From assembly GCA_013203415.1 (NCBI GenBank), contig JABMQE010000092.1, positions 1 to 6,578 of the forward strand: a DNA stretch of 6,578 nucleotides. Direction: 5' to 3'. The notes below the pieces were generated by a model, which did not search any database, was not told where the DNA came from, and worked only from the letters and a program-made list of their open reading frames with translations. A program made the position numbers and the translations under genes. The first letter of the stretch is position 1. Each line of letters begins with the position of its first letter. The stretch comes from Candidatus Falkowiibacteriota bacterium (GTDB taxonomy: Bacteria; Patescibacteriota; Patescibacteriia; UBA2591; JABMQE01). Positions 5,604 to 6,578 of the stretch are shown piece after piece.

Positions 5604-5638
5604 ATGATAAATGCCAAATGGCAAATGCCAAATGGCAA
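5604..5638. repeat. ATGNNAA heptamer array overlapping a false rnc start
   Basis: Five heptamers in tandem: ATGATAA, ATGCCAA, ATGGCAA, ATGCCAA, ATGGCAA. TGCCA and TGGCA are complementary, so small hairpins can form. The ATG at 5611 is in frame with rnc but lies inside the array, so it is more likely repeat than coding sequence. Confidence 0.85.
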
Positions 5639-5643
5639 ATTTT

Positions 5644-6333
5644 ATGAAAGACCTCCAAAAGCTTGAAAAAACCCTCGGTGTCAAATTCAAAAACAAAGAC
5701 CTCCTAACCCAAGCCCTGGTCCACCGCTCCTATCTAAACGAAAATCCTTCTTTTAAACTCGACCACAACGAACGCTTAGAATTTTTAGGCGATGCTGTTT
5801 TGGAAATCGTTGTCACCGAACATCTTTACAAAAAATACCCAAACCCCGAAGGCGAACTTACTAATTGGCGCGCTTCTTTAGTCAACTCTATAAGCTTGGC
5901 CGAGCTTTCCGAAGAACTAAAAATAGAAGGATTTCTTTATCTTTCCAAAGGCGAAACCAAAGACAAAAACTCCAAAGCCCGCCAATACATCCTAGCCAAT
6001 GCCCAAGAAGCCATCATCGGCGCCATTTACCTAGACCAAGGCATGGCCGCCTCCAAAAAATACATCACCAAAAACATGATTTCGAAGCTTCCGGAAATCT
6101 TGGAAACCAAATCCTATATCGATCCAAAAACCCGCTTCCAGGAAGCTGCCCAAGAACGCCTTACCACCACTCCAACTTATAAAGTCCTAAAAGAAGTCGG
6201 CCCCGACCATGCCAAAAACTTCACCATCGCTTGCATGCTTGGCTCCGAAGTCGTCGCCAAAGGCGAAGGTTCTTCTAAACAAGAAGCCCAAGTGGAGGCA
6301 GCAAAGAATGCATTGAAAGTGAAGGGATGGTGA
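5644..6333 (+). CDS. rnc: Ribonuclease III
   Basis: A complete 229-residue double-strand-specific endoribonuclease that acts as a homodimer in rRNA processing and RNA decay. The catalytic domain (about 1-145) has the signature HNERLEFLGDAVL with E43, E46 and D50, equal to E. coli E38, E41 and D45. The second acidic site ILANAQEAIIGAIYLD holds E122 (E. coli E117) but N119 where E. coli has D114. The double-stranded RNA-binding domain (about 150-226) shows DPKTRFQEAAQ, GPDHAKNFTI and KGEGSSKQEAQVEAA. The frame is open to an ATG at 5611, but those 11 residues come from a tandem repeat. The ATG at 5644 gives MKDLQKLEKTLGVKF, a normal RNase III start. From V217 onward codon choice changes (GTG GAG GCA GCA AAG ... 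GGA TGG TGA) compared with the GCC/GAA/AAA-rich body. This tail is repeated downstream at 6421-6456. Confidence 0.96.
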   Translation: MKDLQKLEKTLGVKFKNKDLLTQALVHRSYLNENPSFKLDHNERLEFLGDAVLEIVVTEHLYKKYPNPEGELTNWRASLVNSISLAELSEELKIEGFLYLSKGETKDKNSKARQYILANAQEAIIGAIYLDQGMAASKKYITKNMISKLPEILETKSYIDPKTRFQEAAQERLTTTPTYKVLKEVGPDHAKNFTIACMLGSEVVAKGEGSSKQEAQVEAAKNALKVKGW

Positions 6334-6378
6334 ACATCACAAAACTTTAATCATCGAGAAATACATTGCGCCGGAATC

Positions 6379-6412
6379 CAGCACCAAGCGAGCGCAGCGA
6401 GCTTTGGTGCTG
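6379..6412. repeat. Hairpin between the two rnc 3' ends
   Basis: CAGCACCAA (6379-6387) and TTGGTGCTG (6404-6412) form a perfect 9-bp stem. The 16-nt loop contains GCGAGC twice around GCA. No T-run follows, so it is not a standard intrinsic terminator, although it could protect the rnc mRNA end. It lies within the about 85 bp separating the two rnc tails. Confidence 0.7.
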
Positions 6413-6420
6413 TGATCGCA

Positions 6421-6456
6421 GCCGCAAAAAATGCACTCAAAGTAAAGGGTTGGTAA
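6421..6456 (+). pseudogene. Detached second copy of the rnc 3' end
   Basis: These 36 bp encode A-A-K-N-A-L-K-V-K-G-W and a stop, the exact C-terminus of RNase III, 123 bp after the functional copy (6298-6333). The two differ at 7 of 36 positions. All seven are silent: GCA/GCC, AAG/AAA, TTG/CTC (two changes), GTG/GTA, GGA/GGT and stop TGA/TAA. A GCA codon at 6418-6420 extends the alignment where the functional copy has GAG. The downstream copy has codon choices like those of the rnc body (GCC, AAA, CTC), so it may be the original end, displaced by an incoming one. Confidence 0.8.
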
Positions 6457-6464
6457 ACACAAAC

Positions 6465-6496
6465 AATAAACCAATAAATTAATAAATCAATAAACC
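6465..6496. repeat. AATAAAYY octamer array
   Basis: AATAAACC, AATAAATT, AATAAATC and AATAAACC occur in tandem after the detached rnc tail. The period and core match the array before nusB at 5066-5089. No gene is seen between 6334 and 6578. Confidence 0.85.
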
Positions 6497-6516
6497 AAAA
6501 AAACAAACCCTACTCC

Positions 6517-6539
6517 AACAGGCCCCCGCCCTGTTTTTT
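6517..6539 (+). terminator. Probable intrinsic terminator after rnc
   Basis: AACAGG (6517-6522) and CCTGTT (6530-6535) form a 6-bp stem around a C-rich 7-nt loop. Counting the two at the stem end, six T residues run from 6534 to 6539. It is a short but correctly built rho-independent terminator, placed to end the rpmF-nusB-rnc transcript. Confidence 0.55.
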
Positions 6540-6556
6540 ATTCCCCAAATCCTGAA

Positions 6557-6578
6557 GGCGAGGATATATATCCTCGCC
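6557..6578. repeat. 22-bp perfect palindrome at the window edge
   Basis: GGCGAGGATAT is followed directly by its exact reverse complement ATATCCTCGCC. It is cut by the window end, and CCTGAA just before it could pair with sequence outside. It may be the tip of a longer hairpin, an operator-like site or a second terminator stem. Confidence 0.6.

Noticed and set aside
6331..6333. TGA read as an amino acid, extending rnc
   Set aside because: Reading through gives a TAA within a few codons, and the protein already ends at the family's usual place.

Overview
The window looks like part of a small, AT-rich bacterial genome, most likely a member of the Candidate Phyla Radiation (Patescibacteria), perhaps Microgenomates-like. 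The reasons are the compact dnaA / rpmF-nusB-rnc neighbourhood, the absence of a Shine-Dalgarno sequence before any of the six genes, the runs of AATAAT/AATAAA-type repeats in almost every spacer, and GC-rich palindromes between genes. TGA is a normal stop (rnc ends in TGA), so the TGA=Gly code of Gracilibacteria/Absconditabacteria is not in use. The lineage call is inference from gene content and style, not from a search.

Layout. Positions 1-4296 are read on the minus strand and 4814-6333 on the plus strand, so transcription diverges from the 4297-4813 spacer. On the minus side are dnaA (2860-4296), then a 184-bp repeat-rich spacer that carries a near-consensus promoter (TTGATA-17-TATAAT). 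That promoter drives a two-gene unit: a 684-residue acidic protein (621-2675) and a class I SAM-dependent methyltransferase (59-610). On the plus side an extended -10 promoter precedes rpmF (L32), nusB and rnc (RNase III), a run of translation and RNA-processing genes. The dnaA-rpmF spacer has weak DnaA-box-like sites and AT-rich flanks, so it is a possible but unproven replication origin. It also holds a GC-rich, multi-hairpin element of about 125 bp.

The most unusual items are three. (1) The 684-residue protein appears to contain three copies of a domain resembling the C-terminal beta-head of the DnaK nucleotide exchange factor GrpE, joined by very acidic linkers; two copies come from a recent 615-bp tandem duplication. 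(2) The last eleven codons plus stop of rnc occur a second time 123 bp downstream, differing only at synonymous positions and in the stop codon. This resembles the scar of a gene-3'-end-restoring integration or recombination event. (3) Five separate spacers carry short tandem arrays with a 7- or 8-bp period, mostly with a different unit sequence in each. One of them supplies a false upstream start codon for rnc.

The core genes (DnaA, L32, NusB, RNase III) are conventional and complete. RNase III has Asn where the catalytic Asp (E. coli D114) is usual. Nothing resembling CRISPR, tRNA, rRNA or a transposase gene was seen.
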